From contig USCX01000016.1 in NCBI GenBank assembly GCA_900553285.1, positions 1 to 18,146 of the forward strand: a DNA stretch of 18,146 bases, given 5' to 3'. A program made the position numbers and the translations under genes. This document shows positions 1 through 7,517 of this stretch, one piece after another. The DNA comes from an uncultured Prevotella sp. GTDB taxonomy: Bacteria > Bacteroidota > Bacteroidia > Bacteroidales > Bacteroidaceae. Within the stretch, counting starts at the first letter, position 1; each line of letters begins with the position of its first letter. The notes below the pieces were generated by a model. The model was not told the origin of the DNA, ran no database searches, and saw only the letters and a list, made by a program, of their open reading frames with translations.

Positions 1-1
1 G

Positions 2-136
2 CTCACCTTCTCCTACGCCTTCCTCAACGAGCCCGTCTCTGCCTATGCCGTCGCGGGCGCCATCTTCATTATCGGGGGCGTTTATCTGGCCGTCAGCCGC
101 CAACCGCTGCGCATCATAAAGCGCCGCAACCGATAA
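2..136 (+). CDS. EamA/DMT-family transporter, C-terminal fragment
   Basis: The reading frame is open from the left edge and stops at TAA 134-136, giving 44 residues. It contains the end of a transmembrane hairpin (NEPVSAYAVAGAIFIIGGVY) followed by a basic cytoplasmic tail (SRQPLRIIKRRNR). The NEPV motif followed by a glycine-rich final helix and a short basic tail is typical of the last membrane segment of EamA-domain (drug/metabolite transporter superfamily) permeases, which sit in the inner membrane. The substrate cannot be told from this piece, and the rest of the gene lies outside the window. The assignment rests on pattern only. Another polytopic membrane protein with a similar last helix is possible. 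Confidence 0.7.
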   Translation, partial: LTFSYAFLNEPVSAYAVAGAIFIIGGVYLAVSRQPLRIIKRRNR

Positions 137-242
137 TGGACCGCCATCCGGAGCGGGGAAGCCGACCTGCCCACTAACACTTCACCACACTTTTTCCTTG
201 CGGCCAGACGCCTGCACCCATCGCTACGTCAGGAAAAAATCA

Positions 243-250
243 TACCTTTG
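243..250 (+). promoter_or_regulatory. -7-like box (TACCTTTG)
   Basis: TACCTTTG fits the Bacteroidota -7 consensus TAnnTTTG. No TTG is present about 20 nt upstream, so the -33 half is missing or weak. If used, transcription would begin near 257 and run through the inverted repeat at 313-435 towards the ORF at 526-855. Confidence 0.3.
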
Positions 251-312
251 TCGCGAGGGTCACGCGAGGGCCACACATTTCGGAACTGACCGGAAGCGTT
301 ATGCTCAACTTA

Positions 313-435
313 TACATTGAAAACCTGAGAAACTTTCATACAAAAAGCAGAGGCGGCATGATGGTTTCCCGCGTGACAGCGTGGGCCGCTTTCTCTTTCT
401 CTGCTTTTTAGGGTTTTCTCAGGACCTTCAATGTA
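313..435. repeat. 123-bp imperfect inverted repeat (structured RNA or small palindromic element)
   Basis: Four paired blocks occur in order: TACATTGAA (313-321) with TTCAATGTA (427-435); CCTGAGAAA with TTTCTCAGG; AAAAAGCAGAG with CTCTGCTTTTT; and GCGGC with GCCGC. The centre can fold as CCCGCG-UGACAG-CGUGGG with one G-U pair, which would be paired only in the + strand RNA. The arms differ by small internal loops and a 9-nt bulge (TTTCTCTTT). No target-site duplication is evident. A non-coding RNA, a leader structure for the ORF at 526, or a MITE-like palindrome all remain possible. Confidence 0.7.
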
Positions 436-525
436 GGAGACGGGAACAGCAGTCCCACACTTCACCCGTTTTATGAACCGCTACCCCGGGACTGGGCAGC
501 ACAAGAAGAAACCACAGCACCCACA

Positions 526-855
526 ATGCCGGTCGGCATGAATACGGAAGGGAGTATCGGCACAATTCTCGGCAATGCCGTCACCGGGTGGCAGACAGTC
601 ATCACCACAAATATAGACAAGGCTGCAACTGCTCCGGACACTCCGTACTTCGACCATACAGACGGCAGTTTGGTCATTCCTCACCTCGAATGCCAAACAA
701 CCGTTACGGCGTATGCGGCCGACGGACGCCTGCTCTATCGAACGTCGGGCCACCAAGCCACAACCATCAAGGTACAGCCAGAATGTCCTCGCGTTCTTCT
801 CATCATTCTCGATAGCCCGACCGGCAGGACGCATTATCGAGTTGGTGTAAAATAA
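526..855 (+). CDS. Small hypothetical protein, CTD-like beta-strand C-terminus
   Basis: This is a 109-residue ORF of unknown function. Residues about 45-109 read as alternating beta strands: GSLVIPHL, then TTVTAYAADGRLLYRTSG, then a strand ending THYRVGVK. That pattern (V-x-x-Y-x-x-x-G-R-x-x-Y, then a terminal strand ending in VK) resembles C-terminal sorting-type domains and small secreted beta proteins of Bacteroidota. The resemblance is by eye only. No signal peptide follows the ATG at 526. The frame is open upstream to a TAG at 409-411, and just before that stop lies a short hydrophobic stretch after MMVSR, so the present ORF may be the surviving part of a longer secreted protein whose start was lost. 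It ends 98 bp before the converging helicase gene. It could also be non-coding. Confidence 0.4.
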   Translation: MPVGMNTEGSIGTILGNAVTGWQTVITTNIDKAATAPDTPYFDHTDGSLVIPHLECQTTVTAYAADGRLLYRTSGHQATTIKVQPECPRVLLIILDSPTGRTHYRVGVK

Positions 856-878
856 TAACGGACCATTCAGCCAACATT

Positions 879-937
879 ATACTTTGAGAGCGCCTCTGCC
901 GACCTTCCGGGTCATGGCAGAGACGCTCTCAAAGTAT
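879..937. terminator. Hairpin between convergent genes, probable bidirectional terminator
   Basis: The arms 879-900 and 916-937 are 22 nt each and complementary except at one position. That position is a C/A mismatch in + RNA but a G-U wobble in - RNA. The loop holds a nested GACC/GGTC pair (901-904, 910-913). It lies just past the helicase stop codon (953) and after the ORF ending at 855. There is no U tract on either side, so termination is inferred from position and stem strength. Confidence 0.55.
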
Positions 938-952
938 TCCGGCAGGACGCCA

Positions 953-2335
953 TCAACGTCGCATGACTTCCACAAGCGTCCGCATGTTCTTGATTTTCTC
1001 ACCCGCGACAGCTCTCAGCGCAGACCGGACTTTCTGCCGGTCGACAGCCACATAAGCGTAACGTTCTTTCACATCGATACGACCGATGTCTGCGGCGCGC
1101 AAACCTCCTTTTTTGCAGAAGAAACCAACAATGTCGGCACGGCTGAGCTTGTCCTTCTTCCCTCGTCCTATGTATACAGTCTGCCACCGGGGAGCAACGG
1201 GGCGACGAGGCGGTTGCGAAGGGACATACTCTTCGAGGGCATGGACGAGATAGGCAGGCAGGTCCTCTTTCGGATTGAGAATAAGGTAAGAACTGCCATT
1301 GGCCTCCCAACGCCCTGTGCGTCCGGCACGATGAACATATGCGGCCTGATCGGCCGGCAGATGGTAGTGTACCACGGCCTCCACTTCCGGAATGTCAAGA
1401 CCGCGCGCCGCGAGGTCGGTCGAGACAAGCACATTGCTACAACCGCTGCGGAACTTATAAACAGCCCGCTCGCGCCACTGCTGCTCCATCCCACCGTGAT
1501 AGCGCTCGACATAAAAGCCGGACTTTTCGAGCGCATCGGCCACCCGGTCGACGCTCTCCCGATAGCCCACAAACACGATGACCGGTCGTCCTTGGAGGTC
1601 GCCCAGCAAGGCTATCAACGTGTTCAACTTATCGTTTTCGGGCGACCGGACGACATACGAACGGATTTGTCCGGCCGGCATCCCATCGCCTCCCGACAGA
1701 TAATCAAGTCGGGCCACGGCACGTCGGCCTCCCGACACCGCGGATAAAAAGGCTTTCAGTTCCTCGCTGTCGGTCGCTGATGTCAGCACCGTACGGCGTA
1801 TGCCGGGCAAGGCATGCACCAAACGACCCATCTCTTCGCGAAAGCCCAATTCCAGACACTTGTCGAACTCATCGACCACGAGCCAACGCACCGACGCTCC
1901 ATGCAGGTTTCCCTTCGACAGATGGTCGCAAAGGCGGCCAGGTGTGGCTATCACGAGATGGGGACGCACACTGCGGATGGCGCGGTGTTCTTCCATCGCC
2001 GGACGGCCTCCATAACAACAGACAGAACGAAACGGAGTACGCAGACTGCGGAAAACGTCGTCTATCTGAATGGCTAATTCTCGTGACGGAACAACGACTA
2101 CGGCCTGCCATGCGTCAGACGAAGCATCGAGTTGCTCACAAAGAGGGAGTAAGTAAGACAGGGTTTTCCCGCTGCCGGTCGGAGCGAGCAGCACGACATC
2201 ATTGAGACCTGTACACGCCGAAACGGCGGCTTCCTGCATCGGGCTGAGACACTCGACGCCTTGGCGCGAGAGTGCCTCACGGAGTTGCGGCGACAAGTGC
2301 ATGCCGTCAGTTTGTTTTTCCGGACTATCTATCAT
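953..2335 (-). CDS. DEAD-box ATP-dependent RNA helicase, DbpA-like
   Basis: 460 residues from the ATG at 2335. A TTG 21 nt upstream is in frame but less likely as the start. The protein should unwind RNA duplexes, probably in ribosome assembly. Motifs in order: Q motif around Q34, Walker A APTGSGKT (51-58), PSREL (83-87), TPGR (131-134), motif II DEFD (155-158), SAT (186-188), STDLAARGLDIP (305-316), HRAGRTGR (335-342). Residues about 386-456 form a C-terminal DbpA-type RNA-binding domain (TVYIGRGKKDKLSRADIVGF), the part that targets 23S rRNA in E. coli DbpA. The substrate here is inferred from that. Motif II is DEFD rather than DEAD; the Walker B acid pair D155-E156 is intact, so activity is expected. 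It is the last gene of the minus-strand run, 27 bp after the cyclo-ligase, and is followed by the hairpin at 879-937. Confidence 0.94.
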   Translation of the reverse strand: MIDSPEKQTDGMHLSPQLREALSRQGVECLSPMQEAAVSACTGLNDVVLLAPTGSGKTLSYLLPLCEQLDASSDAWQAVVVVPSRELAIQIDDVFRSLRTPFRSVCCYGGRPAMEEHRAIRSVRPHLVIATPGRLCDHLSKGNLHGASVRWLVVDEFDKCLELGFREEMGRLVHALPGIRRTVLTSATDSEELKAFLSAVSGGRRAVARLDYLSGGDGMPAGQIRSYVVRSPENDKLNTLIALLGDLQGRPVIVFVGYRESVDRVADALEKSGFYVERYHGGMEQQWRERAVYKFRSGCSNVLVSTDLAARGLDIPEVEAVVHYHLPADQAAYVHRAGRTGRWEANGSSYLILNPKEDLPAYLVHALEEYVPSQPPRRPVAPRWQTVYIGRGKKDKLSRADIVGFFCKKGGLRAADIGRIDVKERYAYVAVDRQKVRSALRAVAGEKIKNMRTLVEVMRR

Positions 2336-2362
2336 ATACAATTGACGTTTACACAATTAAAA

Positions 2363-2902
2363 CTACACTATATCATCCACGGGCACATCGTGAGCCTCGA
2401 CCGGCACATGCTCCACGCGCTGGAAATCGAAGCACAAGCCAAGCAAACGGCAACCACTCTGACGCAAACGAGGCAAAAGCCGGTCATAATAGCCCCGGCC
2501 ACGCCCCAGACGATTGCCACCCGCATCGAAAGCAAGGCCGGGAACAACCGCTAAGTCGATCGAGTCATACGCCTCGAAAGACTTGCCCCGGGGTTCAGCT
2601 ATGCCATACGCACCGGCTACGAGACAGTCCGGTCCGGTGTACTGCACCAAACGAAGGTCGTCGCCGTCCACAACCGGAAGAAGAAGCCGCTTCCGGCACA
2701 ACCAGCGCGACAAAAGCTCATGAGTGTCGACCTCATCGGGCAAAGCGTGATAGAGCAAAACCGTCCGCGCCGCCTGAAAATCCGTCCTCGCTTCCAAACG
2801 GGCAATCAGCCCTGCGGATGCACGACAAAGCATTTCCGGCGTATAGTCGCGCTTCTTCCCGCTTATAAAACGGCGAAGTGCTGCCTTGGACAAGCCGGAC
2901 AT
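2363..2902 (-). CDS. 5-formyltetrahydrofolate cyclo-ligase
   Basis: 179 residues from the ATG at 2902, close to the family's usual length. A GTG at 2959 would add 19 residues with no family likeness, so the ATG is preferred. The enzyme converts 5-formyl-THF and ATP to 5,10-methenyl-THF in cytosolic one-carbon metabolism. Visible marks are the basic N-terminal helix (KAALRRFISGKKRDY), the VPGLAFD strand (120-126), and the glycine-rich nucleotide/folate loop LGRGRGYYDRLL (132-143). Its start lies inside the end of the upstream protease gene (40-bp overlap), so the two are probably translated from one mRNA and may be coupled. The helicase ATG follows 27 bp after its stop. Confidence 0.93.
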   Translation of the reverse strand: MSGLSKAALRRFISGKKRDYTPEMLCRASAGLIARLEARTDFQAARTVLLYHALPDEVDTHELLSRWLCRKRLLLPVVDGDDLRLVQYTGPDCLVAGAYGIAEPRGKSFEAYDSIDLAVVPGLAFDAGGNRLGRGRGYYDRLLPRLRQSGCRLLGLCFDFQRVEHVPVEAHDVPVDDIV

Positions 2903-4623
2903 ACGACAGGATTCGTTCTGGACCAAGAAGGAAGGACTGACTGCAATCGTGGCTGCCACAGCGGCTCCATCCCCGCACGGGCTTGTCTCCGCGACTTCTT
3001 CACTTTTCGAGCGGGGAAAGTACGTCGTTCGCGGACGACATGCAATGCCTCCTGCACGGTTTTATCCGTACGATTGACATACTCGGCAGAAGCAGCCTCG
3101 CCTAACAACTGATCGATGATATAGCCATAAATATAATTCTCAAAAAGACTATGCGACGTCTTCAACATCAAGTTCCGACGCTTCAAACCGTTACGCTCTC
3201 CAAAGGCTGCAAAGCCTTGAGGAATGTCGTGTTTGTCCAAATACGCCACCACGTCGTCCACAGACACCAGCTTTCGCAGAGCCGGACGATGGGCGTCGAC
3301 AAACTCGCACGCATAAAGGTAAAGCAAACCACGAAGGTAGGCCTCCTTGAAATAAGACGTCATGCCGAGCGTATCACGAGGTACGAAAATATCCGGAATG
3401 ATGCCTCCCCCGCCGTAAACAGTACGTCCGCCCACGGTTTTATAGGACTTGCCCGACGTTCTGATACTGTCGCGCGAAAAGTATTCACCATGGACAGCCC
3501 GTTCGAAAAGATCGTTTTCATAAGCCTCCTCGTCACCAGGTACATAAGGCTTTTGCAAACAACGTCCAGAGGGGGTATAATAGCGGGCGATGGTCAAGCG
3601 GAGCAAACTGCCGTCGGAAAATTCGATAGGCTCCTGCACGAGCCCCTTGCCAAAGGAGCGGCGTCCTACAACGGTGCCCCGGTCGTTATCCTGAATAGCT
3701 CCGGCCAAGATTTCACTGGCCGAAGCCGTTCCCTCGTCGATAAGCACAACCAACGGAAGGTTCTGATAACTACCACGTCCGTCACTCATATATTCCTTGC
3801 GCGGAGAGCGATGCCCCTCGGTGTAAAGAATAAGCCGGTCCTTGGGCAAGAACTCGTTGGCAATCTGCACAGCGGGCGCCATATATCCCCCGAGATTGCC
3901 GCGAAGGTCGAGCACCAGATTGCGGAACCCGTCATGATTCAGACGGGCCAAAGCCGCCAGGAATTCCGAATAGGTTGTTTCTGCAAAGCTATTGATCCGA
4001 ATGTACCCCGTAGTCTCATCGAGCATATACACTGCATCTATACTTTTAACCGGAACATCGCCGCGGACAATCGAGAAATTCAGTTTTCCCCGCGTGCCAG
4101 GACGAACCACACCCAATCTGACAGTGCTTTCGGCAGGTCCTTTAAGTAGTTTCATCGTCGTTGTGTCGGTAACGATTTTACCGGTATAGGCTTTCCCGTC
4201 TATCGATACGATGCGGTCGCCCGCCATCAACCCTACCTCCTCAGACGGTCCTCCCGGAAGCACGCGGATGATGTGTACGGTGTCGCCATAAATGGTGAAC
4301 TGCACGCCGATGCCCGAGAAACTCCCTTTGAGTTCAGTCATCGAGGCTTCGACATCCTTTGCGGTCGTATAGGTGGAATGAGGATCCAACTCTTTGAGGA
4401 TCTGCGGCATGGCTTTCTCCACTAAATCGGAAATGCTGACTTTATCAACATACTGTGCGTCAATAATATGCAACAGATCGTTTATTTTATTGCTCGAAGT
4501 ATTGATGATATTCAGCCGATTGCCTGAATAATGATTGGCATAGAAACTGCCAATGAGAATGCCGAATACGATACCGATGGCCACCACCAAAGGCACGAAA
4601 CGCGGCGAATTGATTTTGTTCAT
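2863..4623 (-). CDS. S41-family C-terminal processing protease (CtpA/Prc-like)
   Basis: 586 residues. An N-terminal membrane anchor or signal spans residues about 9-28 (FVPLVVAIGIVFGILIGSFY), so the protease domain should face the periplasm. A PDZ domain covers about 95-165 and includes the GIGVQF carboxylate-binding loop and LPGGPSEEVGLMAGDRI. The S41 catalytic region contains DEGTASASEILAG (296-308), where the nucleophile is one of the two serines S301/S303 (S303 by analogy with family motifs), and the general-base lysine K326 in SFGKG. The family cleaves the C-termini of envelope proteins. After about residue 540 the tail becomes basic and low in family likeness, and the last 13 codons overlap the cyclo-ligase start. 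The gene sits 18 bp after the deaminase gene, in the same run. Confidence 0.95.
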   Translation of the reverse strand: MNKINSPRFVPLVVAIGIVFGILIGSFYANHYSGNRLNIINTSSNKINDLLHIIDAQYVDKVSISDLVEKAMPQILKELDPHSTYTTAKDVEASMTELKGSFSGIGVQFTIYGDTVHIIRVLPGGPSEEVGLMAGDRIVSIDGKAYTGKIVTDTTTMKLLKGPAESTVRLGVVRPGTRGKLNFSIVRGDVPVKSIDAVYMLDETTGYIRINSFAETTYSEFLAALARLNHDGFRNLVLDLRGNLGGYMAPAVQIANEFLPKDRLILYTEGHRSPRKEYMSDGRGSYQNLPLVVLIDEGTASASEILAGAIQDNDRGTVVGRRSFGKGLVQEPIEFSDGSLLRLTIARYYTPSGRCLQKPYVPGDEEAYENDLFERAVHGEYFSRDSIRTSGKSYKTVGGRTVYGGGGIIPDIFVPRDTLGMTSYFKEAYLRGLLYLYACEFVDAHRPALRKLVSVDDVVAYLDKHDIPQGFAAFGERNGLKRRNLMLKTSHSLFENYIYGYIIDQLLGEAASAEYVNRTDKTVQEALHVVRERRTFPARKVKKSRRQARAGMEPLWQPRLQSVLPSWSRTNPVVCPACPRQHFAVL

Positions 4624-4641
4624 AACGTGAATATACTTCTT

Positions 4642-5109
4642 TTATTTGCTGCGGGATGAACCGTCACGCTTTTCAGCATCCACATCTACGTACTCCGTTT
4701 CGACACCTGCACGATGAAGAAGTTCCACGCCATCTGCCAAACGATACTTCTCGCCATATACCACCCGGCGGATACCTGCTTGGATGATGAGTTTGGCGCA
4801 TTCGATACAAGGGGAAGCCGTAACGTAGAGTGTAGCCCCGTCCGAATTATTACCGGAGCGGGCAATCTTTGTAATGGCGTTGGCCTCTGCATGTAAGACA
4901 TACGGCTTGGTCAGCCCGTTCTCATCCTCACACACATTCTCAAAGCCCGACGGCGTTCCGTTATACCCGTCGCTGATGATCATCTTATCTTTCACTATCA
5001 GCGCTCCCACCTGACGGCGAACGCAATAGGAGTTTTCGGCCCATATACGCGCCATCCGCAGGTATCGCAGGTCCAGCTCGTGCTGTTTATGCTGTTCTTG
5101 GATTTCCAT
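4642..5109 (-). CDS. dCMP deaminase family protein
   Basis: 155 residues from the ATG at 5109. The frame stays open further upstream, but that part overlaps the M3 peptidase gene and has no family likeness. The zinc-binding deaminase signature is complete: HAEANAI (73-79, with zinc His73 and proton-shuttle Glu75) and PCIEC (100-104, with Cys101 and Cys104). The motif GALIVKDKMIISDGYNGTPSG is typical of ComEB/dCMP deaminases, which convert dCMP to dUMP for thymidylate synthesis in the cytosol. It starts 14 bp after the M3 peptidase stop and ends 18 bp before the S41 protease start. The Ser/Arg-rich tail (KRDGSSRSK) has no known role. A related nucleoside or cytosine deaminase activity cannot be excluded. 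Confidence 0.93.
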   Translation of the reverse strand: MEIQEQHKQHELDLRYLRMARIWAENSYCVRRQVGALIVKDKMIISDGYNGTPSGFENVCEDENGLTKPYVLHAEANAITKIARSGNNSDGATLYVTASPCIECAKLIIQAGIRRVVYGEKYRLADGVELLHRAGVETEYVDVDAEKRDGSSRSK

Positions 5110-5123
5110 ACCTGACTTGATAA

Positions 5124-7166
5124 TTAATGTATTATACCGTTTCGGCGAAGTAACGCTTCGATGGTTGGACGCCGTCCGCGGAAACGCACGTAGAGCGCCA
5201 TGGGATCTTCTGTTCCACCGCGTGAGAGAACGTTGTCGCGAAACGCACGTGCCGTCGCCCGATCGAAAATGCCGCGTTCCTTGAAAAGCGAAAAAGCATC
5301 GGCGTCGAGCACCTCGGCCCATTTGTAGCTATAATATCCTGCGGCGTAGCCTCCGGACATGATATGGCCGAACTGGACAGTCATGCATGTACTTTCCTCA
5401 CTTGGAAGAAGTTGTGCACGTTTCCAAGCATTCCGCTCAAACGTAGGCACATCGGCATCGAAAGATTCAGAAAGAGTATAATAGGCCATGTCAAGCAGGC
5501 CGAACGACACCTGACGCATACAAGCATAAGCAGCGTTGAAATTACGACTGGCCACAATGCGTTCGACCAGTTCGTCCGGCAAGGGTTCTCCTGTCTCGTA
5601 ATGAAAAGCAAAAGTGCGAAGGAAATCGCGCTCGGTGAAGTAGTTTTCCATAAACTGCGAAGGCAGTTCGACGAAGTCCCAATAAACGTTCGTTCCACTC
5701 AAAGACCGATAGCGGGTCCGCGCAAACATGCCGTGAAGGGCATGGCCGAACTCATGAAGAAACGTCTCCACCTCGCTCGGCGTCAGCAGAGCGGGCTTGG
5801 TGGGCGTGGGCTTGGTCAGGTTCATCACGACCGACACGTGAGGACGACTATCGGTGCCGTCATCCTCCTGCCACTGCTCCTTGTAGCTAGTCATCCATGC
5901 CCCGCTCTGCTTACCGGCGCGCGGGTGAAAGTCCGCATAAAACACGGCCAAATAAGACCCGTCTGCATCAAATACATCATAGGCAACGACATCGGGATGA
6001 TAGACCGGGATTTCAGTGTTACGGCGAAACGTGATGCCGTATAAGCGCTCAGCCAGACCGAAAACGCCTTTCTTCACTTGGGACAGCTCAAAATAAGGAC
6101 GCAGCATCTCAGCATCAAGATCATAACGCTCTAACTTCAATTTATGGGCATAATAAGAAAAATCCCACTGACGAAGTTCAAAATCAGCACCTTCTGTCTG
6201 ACGTGCCTTGGCCGCCACCGCCTCCACTTCATTCTGAGCCGCCGGACGATAGGCTTCGATGAGATCGTCGAACAACTGATATACGTTTTCTTTGCAGGCA
6301 GCCATACGACGCTTGAGTGCGTAATCAGCATAAGTCTCGTAACCCAACAGCTGGGCCAGCTCACGCCGCAAGTTCACCAGTTTCTTAACTATATCAAAAT
6401 TGTTGTATGCATCATCGTGCGTACACTTCGTATTATAAGCCATATAGAGCCGTTCGCGCAGCTCTCTGCTATGGGCATACGTCATGAAAGGCACATAAGA
6501 TGGGGCATCGAGCGTAATCACCCACCCGTCGAGTCCTCTTTCTTTTGCCGCCACAGCGGCCTGTTCCCGCTGTGAATCCGGTAGTCCGGAAAGCTGTTCT
6601 TCCTCTGTAAGATGAAGGTAGAAACGCTGGTTCTCTTTCAAATTGTTTTGCGAGAATTGGAGTGAAGTTTCCGAAAGTTCGGCTGTAATCCTGCGTAATT
6701 TTGCCTTTCCTTCTTCGTCTAACAGGGCACCCGCCCGGCAGAAGCCTTCATACGTTTTCTCCAACAGCATTCGTTGTTCGGGTGTAAGCCTGGCCGGTGG
6801 GGCATCATGCACCGCCTTCACACGTAGGAAAAGGGCCTCGTTGAGCATGATGTTGTTTGAATGCTCCGAAAGCAACGGCGACATTTTCCGGGCCAATTCA
6901 TCAAGCTCGTCATTGGTCTCAGCACTGGTAAGGTTAAAGAACACGGTTGTCACCCGCTCTAACATCTCGCCACTGCGGTCGAGTGCCTCAATCGTGTTAT
7001 GAAAAGTGGGAGGTTCGGGATTATGTGCGATACACTGTATTTCCTCATCCTCGCGCCTCATGCCTTCACGAATGGCCGGCTCGAAGTCCTCAAAAAGAAT
7101 ATGATCAAATGGCACAGTGCCGTGTGGTGTAGAATAGGGCTCAAAAAAAGGATTTTTGTGCTTCAC
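5124..7166 (-). CDS. dcp: M3-family zinc metallopeptidase (peptidyl-dipeptidase Dcp-like)
   Basis: 680 residues, the normal length for Dcp/oligopeptidase A. The start codon is GTG at 7166. The N-terminus (KNPFFEPYSTPHGTVPFDHI) fits the family from there, and the next in-frame Met is residue 36. The zinc site is HEFGH (471-475) with the third ligand E500 in FVELPSQ, and the late Tyr/Gly-rich substrate loop is visible (GHIMSGGYAAGYYSYKWAEV). There is no signal peptide, so it is probably cytosolic and removes dipeptides from the C-termini of short peptides. The symbol dcp follows the N-terminal likeness, but prlC-type activity is possible. It is the first gene of the five-gene run, and a consensus promoter lies 40 bp upstream. 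Confidence 0.95.
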   Translation of the reverse strand: MKHKNPFFEPYSTPHGTVPFDHILFEDFEPAIREGMRREDEEIQCIAHNPEPPTFHNTIEALDRSGEMLERVTTVFFNLTSAETNDELDELARKMSPLLSEHSNNIMLNEALFLRVKAVHDAPPARLTPEQRMLLEKTYEGFCRAGALLDEEGKAKLRRITAELSETSLQFSQNNLKENQRFYLHLTEEEQLSGLPDSQREQAAVAAKERGLDGWVITLDAPSYVPFMTYAHSRELRERLYMAYNTKCTHDDAYNNFDIVKKLVNLRRELAQLLGYETYADYALKRRMAACKENVYQLFDDLIEAYRPAAQNEVEAVAAKARQTEGADFELRQWDFSYYAHKLKLERYDLDAEMLRPYFELSQVKKGVFGLAERLYGITFRRNTEIPVYHPDVVAYDVFDADGSYLAVFYADFHPRAGKQSGAWMTSYKEQWQEDDGTDSRPHVSVVMNLTKPTPTKPALLTPSEVETFLHEFGHALHGMFARTRYRSLSGTNVYWDFVELPSQFMENYFTERDFLRTFAFHYETGEPLPDELVERIVASRNFNAAYACMRQVSFGLLDMAYYTLSESFDADVPTFERNAWKRAQLLPSEESTCMTVQFGHIMSGGYAAGYYSYKWAEVLDADAFSLFKERGIFDRATARAFRDNVLSRGGTEDPMALYVRFRGRRPTIEALLRRNGIIH

Positions 7167-7205
7167 GTTTCTTCGCTTTGTTTACTTGAACGGCTTAATT
7201 TACTG

Positions 7206-7237
7206 CAAAAATACGACTTTATGCTGCACGGGCCAAA
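7206..7237 (-). promoter_or_regulatory. Promoter of the five-gene M3 peptidase operon
   Basis: On the minus strand TTTGG (7237-7233), 19 nt, then TATTTTTG (7213-7206) matches the Bacteroidota -33/-7 pattern. Predicted start is near 7199, leaving a leader of about 33 nt before the GTG at 7166. Confidence 0.6.
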
Positions 7238-7436
7238 CATGGCTGCCACCCATGGACGGAGGAATCAGATTATTTAGCGCTTTTTATACGAATGTGCGGC
7301 CTTTGAGGATGATGGTCTGTTCTGACCGTCATTCAAAAAGCAAACCATCAATCCTTCCGCACAGGACAGGACTTGCAAGAGAAACGCCCGCAGTGCCTGT
7401 TTTTCCGGCCGGCCTGAGTATTCTCTTCATCGCAGT

Positions 7437-7461
7437 GGCCGCCACTTCTTCCTTGGCGGCC
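7437..7461 (-). terminator. GC-rich hairpin after the hydrolase gene
   Basis: GGCCGCCA (7437-7444) and TGGCGGCC (7454-7461) form a perfect 8-bp stem with a 9-nt loop, 56 bp beyond the hydrolase stop codon. There is no T tract on the minus strand; on the + strand only TTTCT follows. Its terminator role is inferred from position. Confidence 0.4.
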
Positions 7462-7517
7462 TTTCTGACGAAAGGATAAAGTATCACTTCTCTGTCACAC
7501 TTGTATCTATCATTCAC

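Larger units (their letters stand above)
137..525. other. 389-bp stretch without a clear gene
   Basis: It separates the transporter end from a small ORF. It holds a -7-like box (243-250), a long imperfect inverted repeat (313-435) and a short hairpin (450-456 with 488-494, 7 bp). In frame with the ORF that starts at 526, positions 361-411 read as two Met codons and a short hydrophobic stretch ending in TAG, so a damaged signal peptide is possible but unproven. I see no other coding signal. Confidence 0.5.
7167..7517. other. 351-bp spacer between the M3 peptidase and the hydrolase gene
   Basis: It holds the M3 gene's promoter (7206-7237) and a hairpin (7437-7461) downstream of the hydrolase gene. 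Short frames on both strands have no family likeness or start context and are judged non-coding. A GGCCGGCC palindrome lies near 7410. Confidence 0.5.

Noticed and set aside
481..834. A 117-codon minus-strand frame opposite the small orphan ORF
   Set aside because: It has no family likeness, and its Cys-rich, irregular composition suggests an antisense shadow. The orphan ORF has the better beta-strand pattern.
884..1747. A 287-codon + strand frame over the helicase gene
   Set aside because: It is wholly antisense to conserved helicase motifs, and its start lies inside the hairpin at 879-937.
3151..4149. A 332-codon + strand frame over the S41 protease
   Set aside because: It is antisense to the PDZ and catalytic domains and has no recognisable motif.
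7156..7517. Short frames on both strands in the spacer upstream of the M3 gene
   Set aside because: They cross the promoter or the GC hairpin, have no family likeness, and look random in composition.
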